From Halieaceae bacterium UBA4452 (GTDB lineage: Bacteria; Pseudomonadota; Gammaproteobacteria; Pseudomonadales; Halieaceae), in NCBI GenBank assembly GCA_002389505.1, contig DGPA01000017.1, positions 36,569 to 76,252 of the forward strand: DNA of 39,684 nt, written 5' to 3'. The notes below the pieces were generated by a model, which saw only the letters and a program-made list of their open reading frames with translations, did no database searches and had not been told where the DNA came from. Below are positions 1-8,096 of this stretch, piece by piece. The translations under genes were made by a program, and so were the position numbers. The stretch's first letter is position 1. Every line of letters begins with the position of its first letter.

Positions 1-15
1 ATCTGGCACTTCAAC

Positions 16-327
16 ATGGCGCGTCTTAATCCGCCGGTGGTTGTTACGGCCAATGCATTAGCCGGAGGTGAGGTGATCTATCTCACCGAGCAGCAAGCGT
101 GGAGTATCTGGATCGATGAGGGCTTTGTTTTTGATGATCTCAATGCTGCCGAAGCGGCGATGATCGCCAATGCTTCAGAACACGACGTCGTTGCTCCGTA
201 CTTGATGAGCGTGCGGGTCAACAACGGCCAAATCAGCGGGCAGGACTACCGAGAACATGTTCGCAGCCTTGGTCCTACGAACTATTGGCACGGCAAGCAA
301 GCGGAGAATGACGATGCACCGGTATAA
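16..327 (+). CDS. DUF2849 family protein of the sulfur operon
   Basis: Small 103-residue protein of the DUF2849 type, recognised by its N-terminal pattern (PPVVVTANALAGGEVIYL) followed by a W-x-W-I-DEG segment. DUF2849 genes usually sit just before a siroheme sulfite/nitrite reductase and are thought to serve it, but no biochemical role is established to my knowledge. Here the stop codon lies 14 bases inside the reductase gene, so the two are probably translationally coupled. The ATG at 16 fits the family start. The frame stays open to the window edge and no ribosome site is visible, so a slightly earlier start outside the window cannot be excluded. No signal peptide or membrane segment is seen. 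Confidence 0.75.
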   Translation: MARLNPPVVVTANALAGGEVIYLTEQQAWSIWIDEGFVFDDLNAAEAAMIANASEHDVVAPYLMSVRVNNGQISGQDYREHVRSLGPTNYWHGKQAENDDAPV

Positions 328-1984
328 CGCCTTCGATAAGGCTTTTGTCAGAGTAAGGAATCAGCAGTTTAGAGATCAAGTGAGGCGTCGCCTCTCAGGG
401 GGGCTGACCGAGGATGAGTTTAAGCCTCTGCGCTTGATGAATGGCGTCTACCTGCAACTGCACGCTTATATGCTGCGGGTTGCTATACCCTACGGCACGC
501 TGTCGAGTCGACAACTGCTCAAGTTGGCTGACATCGCGGACCGATTCGACAAAGGCTACGGTCACTTTACGACCCGTCAAAACATCCAATTTAATTGGCC
601 CCGTCTGGTCGATATCCCCGATATGCTTGATACCCTGTCTGAGGTCGACATGCATGCCATTCAAACGAGTGGCAATACCATTCGTAATGTCACGGCCGAC
701 CATCTGGCCGGCGCGGCTGAGGATGAAATCGAAGATCCCAGACCTTATGCTGAATTAATCCGACAGTGGTCGACTGATCACCCTGAGTTTCAGTTTTTGC
801 CGAGAAAATTCAAGATCGCGGTAACAGGCTCACCGGTTGACCGTGCGGTAATTCGGGCCCACGACATCGGTCTTGAACTGCTTCGAATTGACGAGCGGCT
901 TCACGCTAAAGTGTGGGTCGGCGGAGGACTGGGTAGAACGCCGATCTTGGGTGAGGTTCTCCATCACGGCTTACCCATTGCAGAGTTGTTGCCCTACCTA
1001 GAGGCCATCCTGACGGTCTATAACCTTAGGGGGCGTCGCGACAATAAATACAAGGCGCGGATCAAGATCTTGGTACGGGCGGTGGGCATTGACACATTTC
1101 GAGAGGAAGTCGACGCTGCTTTTGATCAACTTAAACCAACATTTTTGGGCGCAGATCAGACATTGCTCGAAACCCTACGACAGGACTTTGCCTTAACGAT
1201 TGATCCGAACGCTGATGAATCGGCCTATCATCAGCGATTGCTCAATGATTCATTATTTCGACATTGGGTTGAGCAAAACGTTGCGCCGCATCAACGCACC
1301 GAACTGGCGATTGTCACCGTCAGCCTCAAAAAACCAGGAACGACCCCGGGAGATGCGACGTCAGAGCAGATGCGCGGTTTAGCGGAACTGGCAGAACAGT
1401 ACTGTTTCGACGAGCTTCGAGTCAGTCACGAGCAGAATGTGATTCTGCCGCATGTTCCCCTTGGAGATCTGCCGGCGATTTTTGATGGGCTGCAGCGGAT
1501 TGATCTCCATACGGCGAACGTGGGACTGATTTCAGATTTGATTGCCTGCCCCGGCATGGACTACTGCACCTTGGCCACCGCGCGATCAATACCGATTGCG
1601 CAGCAGATTGCTCAGCGCTTTGAGGCCTTAGGACTTGAATCAACCATCGGTGCCATAAAGCTTAACATCTCGGGTTGCATCAATGCCTGCGGTCACCATC
1701 ATGTTGGTCATATCGGCATTCTGGGCCTGAATAAGGGGGGGGTAGAGTCCTATCAGATTACTCTGGGCGGTGATGCGAGCGAACAGGCCCAAATTGGCGA
1801 AAAAATTGGCCCAGGCTTTGGCGCTGACGAGATTGTGCCCGCAGTCGAACGTATTGTTCATCAATATATGGCCATTCGACATGATCCCTCTGAGCCCTTT
1901 ATTGAGACGGTACGTCGAGTCGGCACCGCAATTTTTCAAACCGCGGCCTATGCGTGCACTGGTGTCGAGGCCAGTGATGCTTGA
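314..1984 (+). CDS. Siroheme/[4Fe-4S] nitrite/sulfite reductase
   Basis: 556-residue ferredoxin-type nitrite/sulfite reductase that catalyses six-electron reduction of sulfite to sulfide (or nitrite to ammonia) in the cytoplasm. It shows the usual duplicated architecture: ferrodoxin-like half domains near residues 45-110 and 330-400, each followed by a siroheme-binding domain. The cluster/siroheme ligands form C-x5-C (C412, C418) and C-x3-C (C455, C459, in GCINACGHH). Sulfite is the more likely substrate because cysH and DUF934 follow. I chose ATG 314, which has GGAG at 303-306 and matches the family N-terminus MHRYNAFD; ATG 308 is too close to that site. No flavoprotein CysJ is present in the window, so the electron donor is unknown. 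Its end overlaps cysH by 8 bases. Confidence 0.92.
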   Translation: MHRYNAFDKAFVRVRNQQFRDQVRRRLSGGLTEDEFKPLRLMNGVYLQLHAYMLRVAIPYGTLSSRQLLKLADIADRFDKGYGHFTTRQNIQFNWPRLVDIPDMLDTLSEVDMHAIQTSGNTIRNVTADHLAGAAEDEIEDPRPYAELIRQWSTDHPEFQFLPRKFKIAVTGSPVDRAVIRAHDIGLELLRIDERLHAKVWVGGGLGRTPILGEVLHHGLPIAELLPYLEAILTVYNLRGRRDNKYKARIKILVRAVGIDTFREEVDAAFDQLKPTFLGADQTLLETLRQDFALTIDPNADESAYHQRLLNDSLFRHWVEQNVAPHQRTELAIVTVSLKKPGTTPGDATSEQMRGLAELAEQYCFDELRVSHEQNVILPHVPLGDLPAIFDGLQRIDLHTANVGLISDLIACPGMDYCTLATARSIPIAQQIAQRFEALGLESTIGAIKLNISGCINACGHHHVGHIGILGLNKGGVESYQITLGGDASEQAQIGEKIGPGFGADEIVPAVERIVHQYMAIRHDPSEPFIETVRRVGTAIFQTAAYACTGVEASDA

Positions 1985-2705
1985 TTCCTCGAAGCCGACG
2001 CTCGCCCTTGAACTGAACGCCGCTTGGTCAAATCAATCGGCACTGCAGGTTTTAGAATCGGCGCTGGTGCGCTTTGGTGAAGACAAATTGGCCTTCGTGT
2101 CAAGCTTTGGCGCCGAGAGCGCTGTGCTGTTGAGTCTGGCCGCGCGCATTAATCCAACGCTCAAAATTATTTTTATCGAAACTGGGTTTCACTTTGATGA
2201 AACCCAGCGATACGCCGAACAGCTCATTGATCGGCTGGGCTTGACGCAGGTGGTCCGCGCGAGCGTCGATCCCATTACGCGCAAAAGGATAGATCCGGAC
2301 CAGCGTTTGCACCGGGTGAATCCTGATCTCTGTTGCCACATTCGAAAAGTTGATGTTTTACATCGCTCTTTGAAGGGTTTGAACGCTTGGGTGTCTGGCC
2401 AGAAAAGATATCAGAACGATACTCGAGCTCATGTTGAAGTGGTCGAATTCGATCCCGAGCGGGACTGCTTTAAAATCAATCCCATCGCGCATTGGACGGC
2501 GCAGCGGATCGAGGCCTATTTCAAACGGCACAGCCTGCCCCGGCATCCTTTGATTGCCTCGGGCTATTCGTCAATTGGTTGCTGGCCCTGCACCTCTCCG
2601 ATCAACGCTGGGGAATCCATTCGCGATGGCCGATGGCGTGGACAGACCAAAACCGAGTGCGGTCTTCACAGGCGGGTAATGCCACTACACGGAACAATGC
2701 TATGA
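1977..2705 (+). CDS. cysH: [4Fe-4S] adenylylsulfate (APS) reductase CysH
   Basis: 242-residue assimilatory sulfonucleotide reductase that makes sulfite from activated sulfate using thioredoxin (a trxA is present at 15259). The PP-loop region SSFGAESAVLL is near residues 42-52. The CC pair (C119/C120) plus CxxC (C202, C205 in GCWPC) are the four ligands of the [4Fe-4S] cluster that marks the APS-reducing subclass; enteric PAPS reductases lack them. The catalytic cysteine is C228 in the C-terminal ECGLH motif. The frame is open far upstream into the reductase gene, but ATG 1977 has GAGG at 1967-1970 and gives the normal family length. It overlaps the reductase by 8 bases and the next gene by 4 (ATGA). 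Confidence 0.93.
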   Translation: MLDSSKPTLALELNAAWSNQSALQVLESALVRFGEDKLAFVSSFGAESAVLLSLAARINPTLKIIFIETGFHFDETQRYAEQLIDRLGLTQVVRASVDPITRKRIDPDQRLHRVNPDLCCHIRKVDVLHRSLKGLNAWVSGQKRYQNDTRAHVEVVEFDPERDCFKINPIAHWTAQRIEAYFKRHSLPRHPLIASGYSSIGCWPCTSPINAGESIRDGRWRGQTKTECGLHRRVMPLHGTML

Positions 2706-3073
2706 GTGTTGTTGTCACTGACCAAGGTTTTGCTCCGGATTTGATTCGGGAAGCCGTCTTTGAAATCGATACGACAACGCCCGTTGCGGCGTTGGAAGAG
2801 TGTTTGAGCCAAGCGCGGGTTCATATTCATGCTGACAATTTTTCAGATGGCCGCATCTTTACACTGGCGAGACAGCTGAGATTGATCGGCTTCACCGGCG
2901 TGATCCGAGGGGTCTGCGATTTGCTACCCGATCAGTTTGGCATGGCCCTTAATGCTGGACTGAATGAGGTGCAAATATCGGCGCAGCACGCCGCCCGTTG
3001 TGACGAGTCCGCGTGGCTTGCGCGTCGTCGCTGGAGAGCCACGTGTTATCAAAGCCGCCTTCGCGGGGAATGA
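2702..3073 (+). CDS. DUF934 protein, sulfite-reductase-associated
   Basis: 123-residue protein of the DUF934 family. It is identified by the central run F-x-DGR-x-F-x-LAR-x-LR followed by G-x(4)-RGV and LLPDQF, and by its place directly after cysH. DUF934 proteins are regularly the last gene of cysI/cysH operons and are assumed to assist sulfite reductase, although the mechanism is not known to me. Its ATG overlaps the cysH stop (ATGA). It is shorter than the roughly 150-170 residues I expect: the N-terminal half is reduced, while the C-terminal YQ motif is retained. No signal peptide or cysteine cluster is present. The 74 bases after it contain no obvious terminator with a T-tract. Confidence 0.8.
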   Translation: MSVVVTDQGFAPDLIREAVFEIDTTTPVAALEECLSQARVHIHADNFSDGRIFTLARQLRLIGFTGVIRGVCDLLPDQFGMALNAGLNEVQISAQHAARCDESAWLARRRWRATCYQSRLRGE

Positions 3074-3147
3074 GCAGTTCAGCGGGATGCGTTACTGCAC
3101 GTTGACACTTGGACCCGTACCGGCCGAGCGTGTCCGTGCTAACACCG

Positions 3148-4530
3148 CTACAACGACACCCACATGAGCACTGAAATCAGTAGCGCTCCGATCAAATTTA
3201 ATACAAAGCCTTCGCTGGCCATTGCAGTGGTCTTAATATAACCCGTGCCAAACACCACGGCGTTGGGCGCCGTCGCCACCGGCAGCATAAATGCACAGCT
3301 CGCGCTCAGCGCCGCAGGCACCATTAACAGAGCCGGCTCTAAGCCAGCGGCAACAGCAGCCGAAGCCAGAATCGGCATGAGCAGCGCTGTCGTTGCGGTA
3401 TTAGACGTGGCTTCAGTCATAAAGGTGACAACCAGACAGATCAATAGCATCATCCAGTAAACTGGCAGTGCCGTCAGGCTAGCCAAGGCTTCACCAGCAA
3501 GGGTCGATAAACCCGAGCTGACGAAGGCTTTTGCCAGGCAAATACCACCGGCGAATAGCAGCAACACGCCCCATGGAATCTCTGCGGCCTGCTTCCAGCT
3601 AATGAGTTGAGCACCCTCTCGATCGCGCATAACAAAGAGGGTAATGACCGCAATAAAAGCGACCGACGCATCATTGGCCGTTGTCAGTCCTAGGTACTCT
3701 CGCCAGCCACCAAAGGGCTCAGAGCGAGTCATCCAGGCCAAGGCAGTTAGCGCAAATAACACTAGTACGCGTTTCTCAGCACTGCGCCAGGGACCACCGT
3801 CCGGAATATCGACTCGAATCGTGTTGGGCAAGTTCCGGGTCAACCAAAGCGCAGTCATAGGCACCATCAAAATCACCACCGGCATACTCAGAGACATCCA
3901 CCGAGCAAAGCCAATGGTCTCGCCCGTAAACTCATAATAAACCTGCATAAACACTAAATTGGGAGGAGTGCCGATGGGTGTTCCCAGGCCTCCTATGGAG
4001 CAGGCCCAGGCCAACCCCAATAACAGGGGCGTAGCCAGGCGCGCTCGATCTGAACTGCTATCTAGTATGGCTAGCGCAACCGGTACCAGCATAAGTACGG
4101 TGGCGGTGTTGGAGATCCACATGGACAGAAAGCTACCCGCGACCATAAAGCCAAAGACAAGGCGTCGCGGGCTGCCACCACCGACGAAGCGGACCACGCC
4201 AAGAGCGACCCGTCGGTGAGCACCCGTGGACTCCATGCCACGCGACAACAGAAATCCACCCAAGAGCAGTAAAATGAGTGGCGAACCATAAGCTGACCCC
4301 GTCTCAGCGGGAGTTAAGACCCCAAACAGTGGCATGAGCGCCAAGGGAAGGAGCGATGTCACGGGAATGGGGACCGGCTCAAACACCCACCACACTATGC
4401 ACAACAGGGTACACGCGGCGGTCACCACCAATGACTGGGGCTGATCATAGAGCAGCAATAGCACGGCTAGTAGGCCAGCGACAACCAATCCCGGTAGCGG
4501 CGATTTGCTTGGATTTATCATTCCATACAC
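3148..4530 (-). CDS. DASS/SLC13-type di/tricarboxylate transporter
   Basis: 460-residue very hydrophobic inner-membrane protein with about 11 predicted membrane segments. The two inverted repeats each carry the SNT signature of sodium-coupled DASS transporters: S140-N141-T142 (WISNTATVLML) and S376-N377-T378 (TEATSNTATTALLMP). TPIGTPPN and ATAPNAVVFG are the matching substrate-loop motifs. By family knowledge it imports succinate-like di- or tricarboxylates with sodium; the exact substrate cannot be read here. A GTG at 4530 sits 9 bases after AAGGG; an ATG three codons later (4521) is the alternative. The gene stands alone, divergent from moaA (107 bases between) and convergent with the sulfur operon. 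Confidence 0.85.
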   Translation of the reverse strand: MYGMINPSKSPLPGLVVAGLLAVLLLLYDQPQSLVVTAACTLLCIVWWVFEPVPIPVTSLLPLALMPLFGVLTPAETGSAYGSPLILLLLGGFLLSRGMESTGAHRRVALGVVRFVGGGSPRRLVFGFMVAGSFLSMWISNTATVLMLVPVALAILDSSSDRARLATPLLLGLAWACSIGGLGTPIGTPPNLVFMQVYYEFTGETIGFARWMSLSMPVVILMVPMTALWLTRNLPNTIRVDIPDGGPWRSAEKRVLVLFALTALAWMTRSEPFGGWREYLGLTTANDASVAFIAVITLFVMRDREGAQLISWKQAAEIPWGVLLLFAGGICLAKAFVSSGLSTLAGEALASLTALPVYWMMLLICLVVTFMTEATSNTATTALLMPILASAAVAAGLEPALLMVPAALSASCAFMLPVATAPNAVVFGTGYIKTTAMASEGFVLNLIGALLISVLMWVSL

Positions 4531-4637
4531 AGCGTTATGCCCTTTTATTTCGCTGGCCAGTTAAAAAACCGGCGCTAGCCTCTCTTTTTATTCTGAAGAT
4601 CTACTGTCTAGACCCAAGGATTGTGTAAACTCCGACC

Positions 4638-5657
4638 ATGCCATTATCTCACACTCCATCTAGACCACCCTCTTCGCTTATCGACAGCTTCGGTCGCAGG
4701 GTTGACTATCTGCGGCTCTCAGTCACCGATCGCTGCGATTTTCGCTGTACTTATTGTATGGCTGAGGATATGACATTCTTACCCCGCAGTGACGTTTTAT
4801 CCCTTGAAGAAATTGAACGCGTCGCTCGCATATTTGTGGGTCTGGGTGTGCGCAAGCTGCGGGTTACCGGTGGGGAACCTTTAATTCGACGCGGGGTCGA
4901 TCAGTTATTCAAAGCTCTCGGCCATCTGCCCGACCTTCGGGAGCTGGCGTTGACCACCAATGGCAGCCAGTTAGCGGGACGGGCCCAAGCGCTCCGAGAC
5001 TTCGGCGTCGACAATGTCAATATTAGCTTGGACACCCTCGATCCTGACAAATTTACAGCCATTACCCGAATCGGAAAACTGCCATCGGTGCTCGCAGGAA
5101 TTAAGGCAGCCGTGGACACCGGATTTTCTCGCATTCGACTCAATGCGGTGATTTTACGCGGCCAGAACGACGACGAAATTATTCAACTAACCGACTATGC
5201 ACTGTCCTTAGGCATTAATATTGCGTTCATAGAGGAGATGCCCCTTGGGCAGGTGAACGCGGCGGGCAAACCGTTAGCGTTTGTCTCGAGTGATGAAATT
5301 TATGATCGTCTTGCCAATCACTTCGCGTTGACCCCCGAAGAGCCGACTCAGCAGGCCGGTCCGGCCCGTTACTGGGGTATTCGCGGCACTAGCACCCGTA
5401 TCGGCTTGATTTCTCCTCACAGCCATAATTTTTGCAGTAGCTGCAACCGACTGAGAGTCACCGCGGAGGGTAGACTACTTCTGTGCCTAGGTAACGATCA
5501 CTCCATTAGCCTTAGGGATTATTTGCGGGCTGGCGACAGCGATGAGCAGCTTGCCGAACGTATCCGATCCGCCCTTCATGATAAACCCGAGCAGCATGTC
5601 TTCGATCAACCAGACAAACCCCAGATTCTCCGATTTATGAACGCCTCAGGCGGTTAA
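4638..5657 (+). CDS. moaA: GTP 3',8-cyclase MoaA
   Basis: 339-residue radical-SAM enzyme that converts GTP to 3',8-cyclo-GTP, the first step of molybdenum cofactor synthesis. The radical-SAM cluster ligands are C33, C37 and C40 (CDFRCTYC). The second, substrate-binding cluster is held by C266, C269 and C283 (CSSC and LLLC). TGGEPL is the SAM-binding motif. The C-terminal GG that reaches the active site in this family is present (MNASGG). Length is normal. No moaC, moaB or moeA lies nearby. Instead moaA is followed after 28 bases by a MoxR-type ATPase and a VWA protein, which may link that pair to a molybdoenzyme. Confidence 0.95.
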   Translation: MPLSHTPSRPPSSLIDSFGRRVDYLRLSVTDRCDFRCTYCMAEDMTFLPRSDVLSLEEIERVARIFVGLGVRKLRVTGGEPLIRRGVDQLFKALGHLPDLRELALTTNGSQLAGRAQALRDFGVDNVNISLDTLDPDKFTAITRIGKLPSVLAGIKAAVDTGFSRIRLNAVILRGQNDDEIIQLTDYALSLGINIAFIEEMPLGQVNAAGKPLAFVSSDEIYDRLANHFALTPEEPTQQAGPARYWGIRGTSTRIGLISPHSHNFCSSCNRLRVTAEGRLLLCLGNDHSISLRDYLRAGDSDEQLAERIRSALHDKPEQHVFDQPDKPQILRFMNASGG

Positions 5658-5685
5658 TACACTTCTCACAGTACAGGATAGCCCC

Positions 5686-6627
5686 TTGCAGGATACCCAT
5701 TACCCCCAATTAATGTCTGTCGACGACATCATCCAAGCGTTTGAACAACACGGCTATATTTGCACTCGACGTATTGCCACGGTTGTCTATTTGGCCGCTG
5801 CACTGCACAAACCTGTACTGGTCGAGGGGCCACCGGGCGTCGGCAAGACTGAGCTGGCAAAAACCTGTGCCGCGGTTATTGCTAAACCCTTGGTGCGCCT
5901 ACAGTGCTACGAGGGTTTGGATGAATCGAAAGCCTTGTATGAGTGGAAATACGGAAAACAGCTACTTTATACTCAGGTCCTCAAAGAGCAGCTGGGTGAT
6001 ATTTTAGAGGGCGCGACCGGTCTAAAAGAGTCAATACAGCGTCTCCACAGCACCGGCGATGTGTTTTACGCGCGGGAATTTCTTGAACCTAGACCACTAC
6101 TTAGGGCCATGGAGCACGACACGGGTGCGGTGCTACTGATTGATGAAATTGACAAGGCAGATTTCGAATTCGAGTCTCTGCTTCTGGAAGTGCTGTCCGA
6201 TTTTCAAGTATCGATTCCTGAAATTGGCACTGTCGTCGCCAAATCAAAACCGATTGTCTTCCTGACCAGCAATGACACCCGAGATTTATCAGACGCACTC
6301 AAGCGCCGCTGCTTGCATCTGCATATTCCATTCCCGTCAGTGGAGCTTGAACGGCGCATTGTCGCCAGTCGAGTACCCGAACTGCAAGACGATCTAGGCC
6401 AGCAACTGGTGCGCTTTGTCCATACCATTCGTGAGCTCGATCTAAAAAAAGCGCCCGCCATATCAGAGACGATAGACTGGGCGCGCAGCTTATTGTTGCT
6501 GCATGCAGAAAAACTCGATCGACACTTGGTTCACGACACGCTCAATGTACTGCTCAAGTACGAGGAGGATATCGACATCGCGGAGACACAATTCAATAAA
6601 CTAGCGCGAGAATTGGAGATTTTGTGA
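5686..6627 (+). CDS. MoxR-type AAA+ ATPase (CoxD-like)
   Basis: 313-residue AAA+ ATPase of the MoxR group. Walker A is GPPGVGKT at residues 48-55 and Walker B LLIDEID ends near D153/E154, followed by a sensor SND segment. MoxR ATPases work as chaperones with VWA-domain partners to insert cofactors or mature enzymes; CoxD/CoxE of CO dehydrogenase is the best-known molybdenum example. The next gene is such a VWA partner, overlapping by 4 bases (GTGA), so they should be made in fixed ratio. TTG 5686 has AGGA 7 bases upstream; ATG 5713 is the alternative and fits the family start (MSVDDII) but lacks a clear ribosome site. No signal peptide is present. Confidence 0.88.
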   Translation: MQDTHYPQLMSVDDIIQAFEQHGYICTRRIATVVYLAAALHKPVLVEGPPGVGKTELAKTCAAVIAKPLVRLQCYEGLDESKALYEWKYGKQLLYTQVLKEQLGDILEGATGLKESIQRLHSTGDVFYAREFLEPRPLLRAMEHDTGAVLLIDEIDKADFEFESLLLEVLSDFQVSIPEIGTVVAKSKPIVFLTSNDTRDLSDALKRRCLHLHIPFPSVELERRIVASRVPELQDDLGQQLVRFVHTIRELDLKKAPAISETIDWARSLLLLHAEKLDRHLVHDTLNVLLKYEEDIDIAETQFNKLARELEIL

Positions 6628-8057
6628 ACGCCGCGGCGGGCAGCGATCAGTTATTGACGTTTATCAAATTTCTGCGCGGCAGAGATCTGCCCATATCCCC
6701 CGCCGAAACCCTTGACGCCGTCCATGTTGCTAGTTTACTGGGCTATCAACATCGCGATGAACTCAAACAAGGCCTAGCCGCGGTATTGGCGAAATCTCGG
6801 CCAGAACAGACGTTGTTTGATGAGGCATTTGATGCTTTTTTTTCCTCGCCCGACGCGCTGTCATCAGCTGAAGGGGGAGACTCCCTAGGCCCAGACACCC
6901 AGGGCAACAGTGAAGCACAGGGCACTGCCAATGACTCGCCTGATGCGAGCGGGCAGTCTGCGCTTGAACGGCTGGCAGAAACTGATGCTGGGATGGCATC
7001 GTTATTGGACAGTCCGCTGGTGCGCGCGCTGGCGAGTGGCGATGAAAGTTCTTTGGCAGTCGCTATTGAGCACGCCGCGGGCAAAGCCCATATCAACCAG
7101 ATTCGGCTGTTCACCCAGCGAGGCCGGTATATCCGCCAAATGCTCGACGAACTCGGAGAGCAGGCATTGCGCGATGCCGCCATCGAGTTGGAGGGCCAGC
7201 ATCCTTTGGCCTTTGACGAAGTCCAGGCCCTGCGCGACGCTTTGCGACAACGTGCTCGAGATCGCGTCGAGCGTGCTTATCTCATCCATGCGGCGGGTGA
7301 TACTGAAGATTATCTTGATCAGGCACTCTCAGAGGTCAAACTCAGCAACATCAGTCAGCATCAAATGGCGCGAATGCGCAAACTGATCGACCGAATGGCA
7401 CGTAAACTCGCCTCCCGACACGGCCGGCGTCGGCGCAAAACCCGTCGTGGCCAGCTCAATGTTCCGGCTACATTACGCGCGTCTACCGCCACCGACGGCA
7501 TTCCTTTCGAACCCCGTTGGCGACGAACGGAGCGCCGCAAACCACAGGTCATGGCTATTTGTGATGTCAGCGGCTCGGTGGCTACCTACGCCAAGTTTTT
7601 GCTCATGTTCCTCTACGCAGTCCAAGATGTGTTACCTCGGACCCGCTGCTTCGCCTTCTCAAGCGCCCTAGGGGAGGTCACCGATTGGTTTAAAACGCTG
7701 CCCGTGGAGCAGGCTATCAACGACGTCAACCAGCGCTATGGCGGCGCCACCGACTATGCCCGAGCGTTCACTGATTTTTCCGAACTAGCACTGAACGACA
7801 TTCATCGTGGCACCACAGTGATCATTTTAGGTGACGCGCGCAACAACGATACTGACCCCAGAGTAGATATTTTGGCGGCGATTAAAGGGCGCTGCCGGCG
7901 CTTAATATGGTTAAATCCGGAATCGAGAAGAGCTTGGGGCAGTGGAGATTCGGAAATGTTACGGCTTATCAAACACTGTCACATTGCTCAAGAATGTAAT
8001 AACCTCAAGCAGTTAGAACGATTTGTGGATAAATTACTCGCAGATTCTAGAAAATAG
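6624..8057 (+). CDS. VWA-domain protein, CoxE-like partner of the MoxR ATPase
   Basis: 477-residue soluble protein. Residues 75-115 are acidic and Ser-rich linker. Residues about 240-290 form a strongly basic segment (RHGRRRRKTRRG) typical of CoxE proteins just before the VWA fold. The VWA domain begins near 300 with an intact metal-ion-dependent adhesion site: D314-x-S316-x-S318, a following T in GGATDYA, and a D in LGDARNN. CoxE-type proteins pair with MoxR ATPases, and the GTG start at 6624 overlaps the ATPase stop, with GGAG at 6615-6618. The molecular client is unknown. The DUF1631 gene follows after 39 bases on the same strand and may belong to the same transcript. Confidence 0.85.
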   Translation: MNAAAGSDQLLTFIKFLRGRDLPISPAETLDAVHVASLLGYQHRDELKQGLAAVLAKSRPEQTLFDEAFDAFFSSPDALSSAEGGDSLGPDTQGNSEAQGTANDSPDASGQSALERLAETDAGMASLLDSPLVRALASGDESSLAVAIEHAAGKAHINQIRLFTQRGRYIRQMLDELGEQALRDAAIELEGQHPLAFDEVQALRDALRQRARDRVERAYLIHAAGDTEDYLDQALSEVKLSNISQHQMARMRKLIDRMARKLASRHGRRRRKTRRGQLNVPATLRASTATDGIPFEPRWRRTERRKPQVMAICDVSGSVATYAKFLLMFLYAVQDVLPRTRCFAFSSALGEVTDWFKTLPVEQAINDVNQRYGGATDYARAFTDFSELALNDIHRGTTVIILGDARNNDTDPRVDILAAIKGRCRRLIWLNPESRRAWGSGDSEMLRLIKHCHIAQECNNLKQLERFVDKLLADSRK

Positions 8058-8096
8058 CGAAGAACAGTCGATCGGAAAAATCGCAGAGGCACCTTA

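Noticed and set aside
2964..3167. Small frame overlapping the end of the DUF934 gene
   Set aside because: Out of frame with a recognisable gene and without conserved features.
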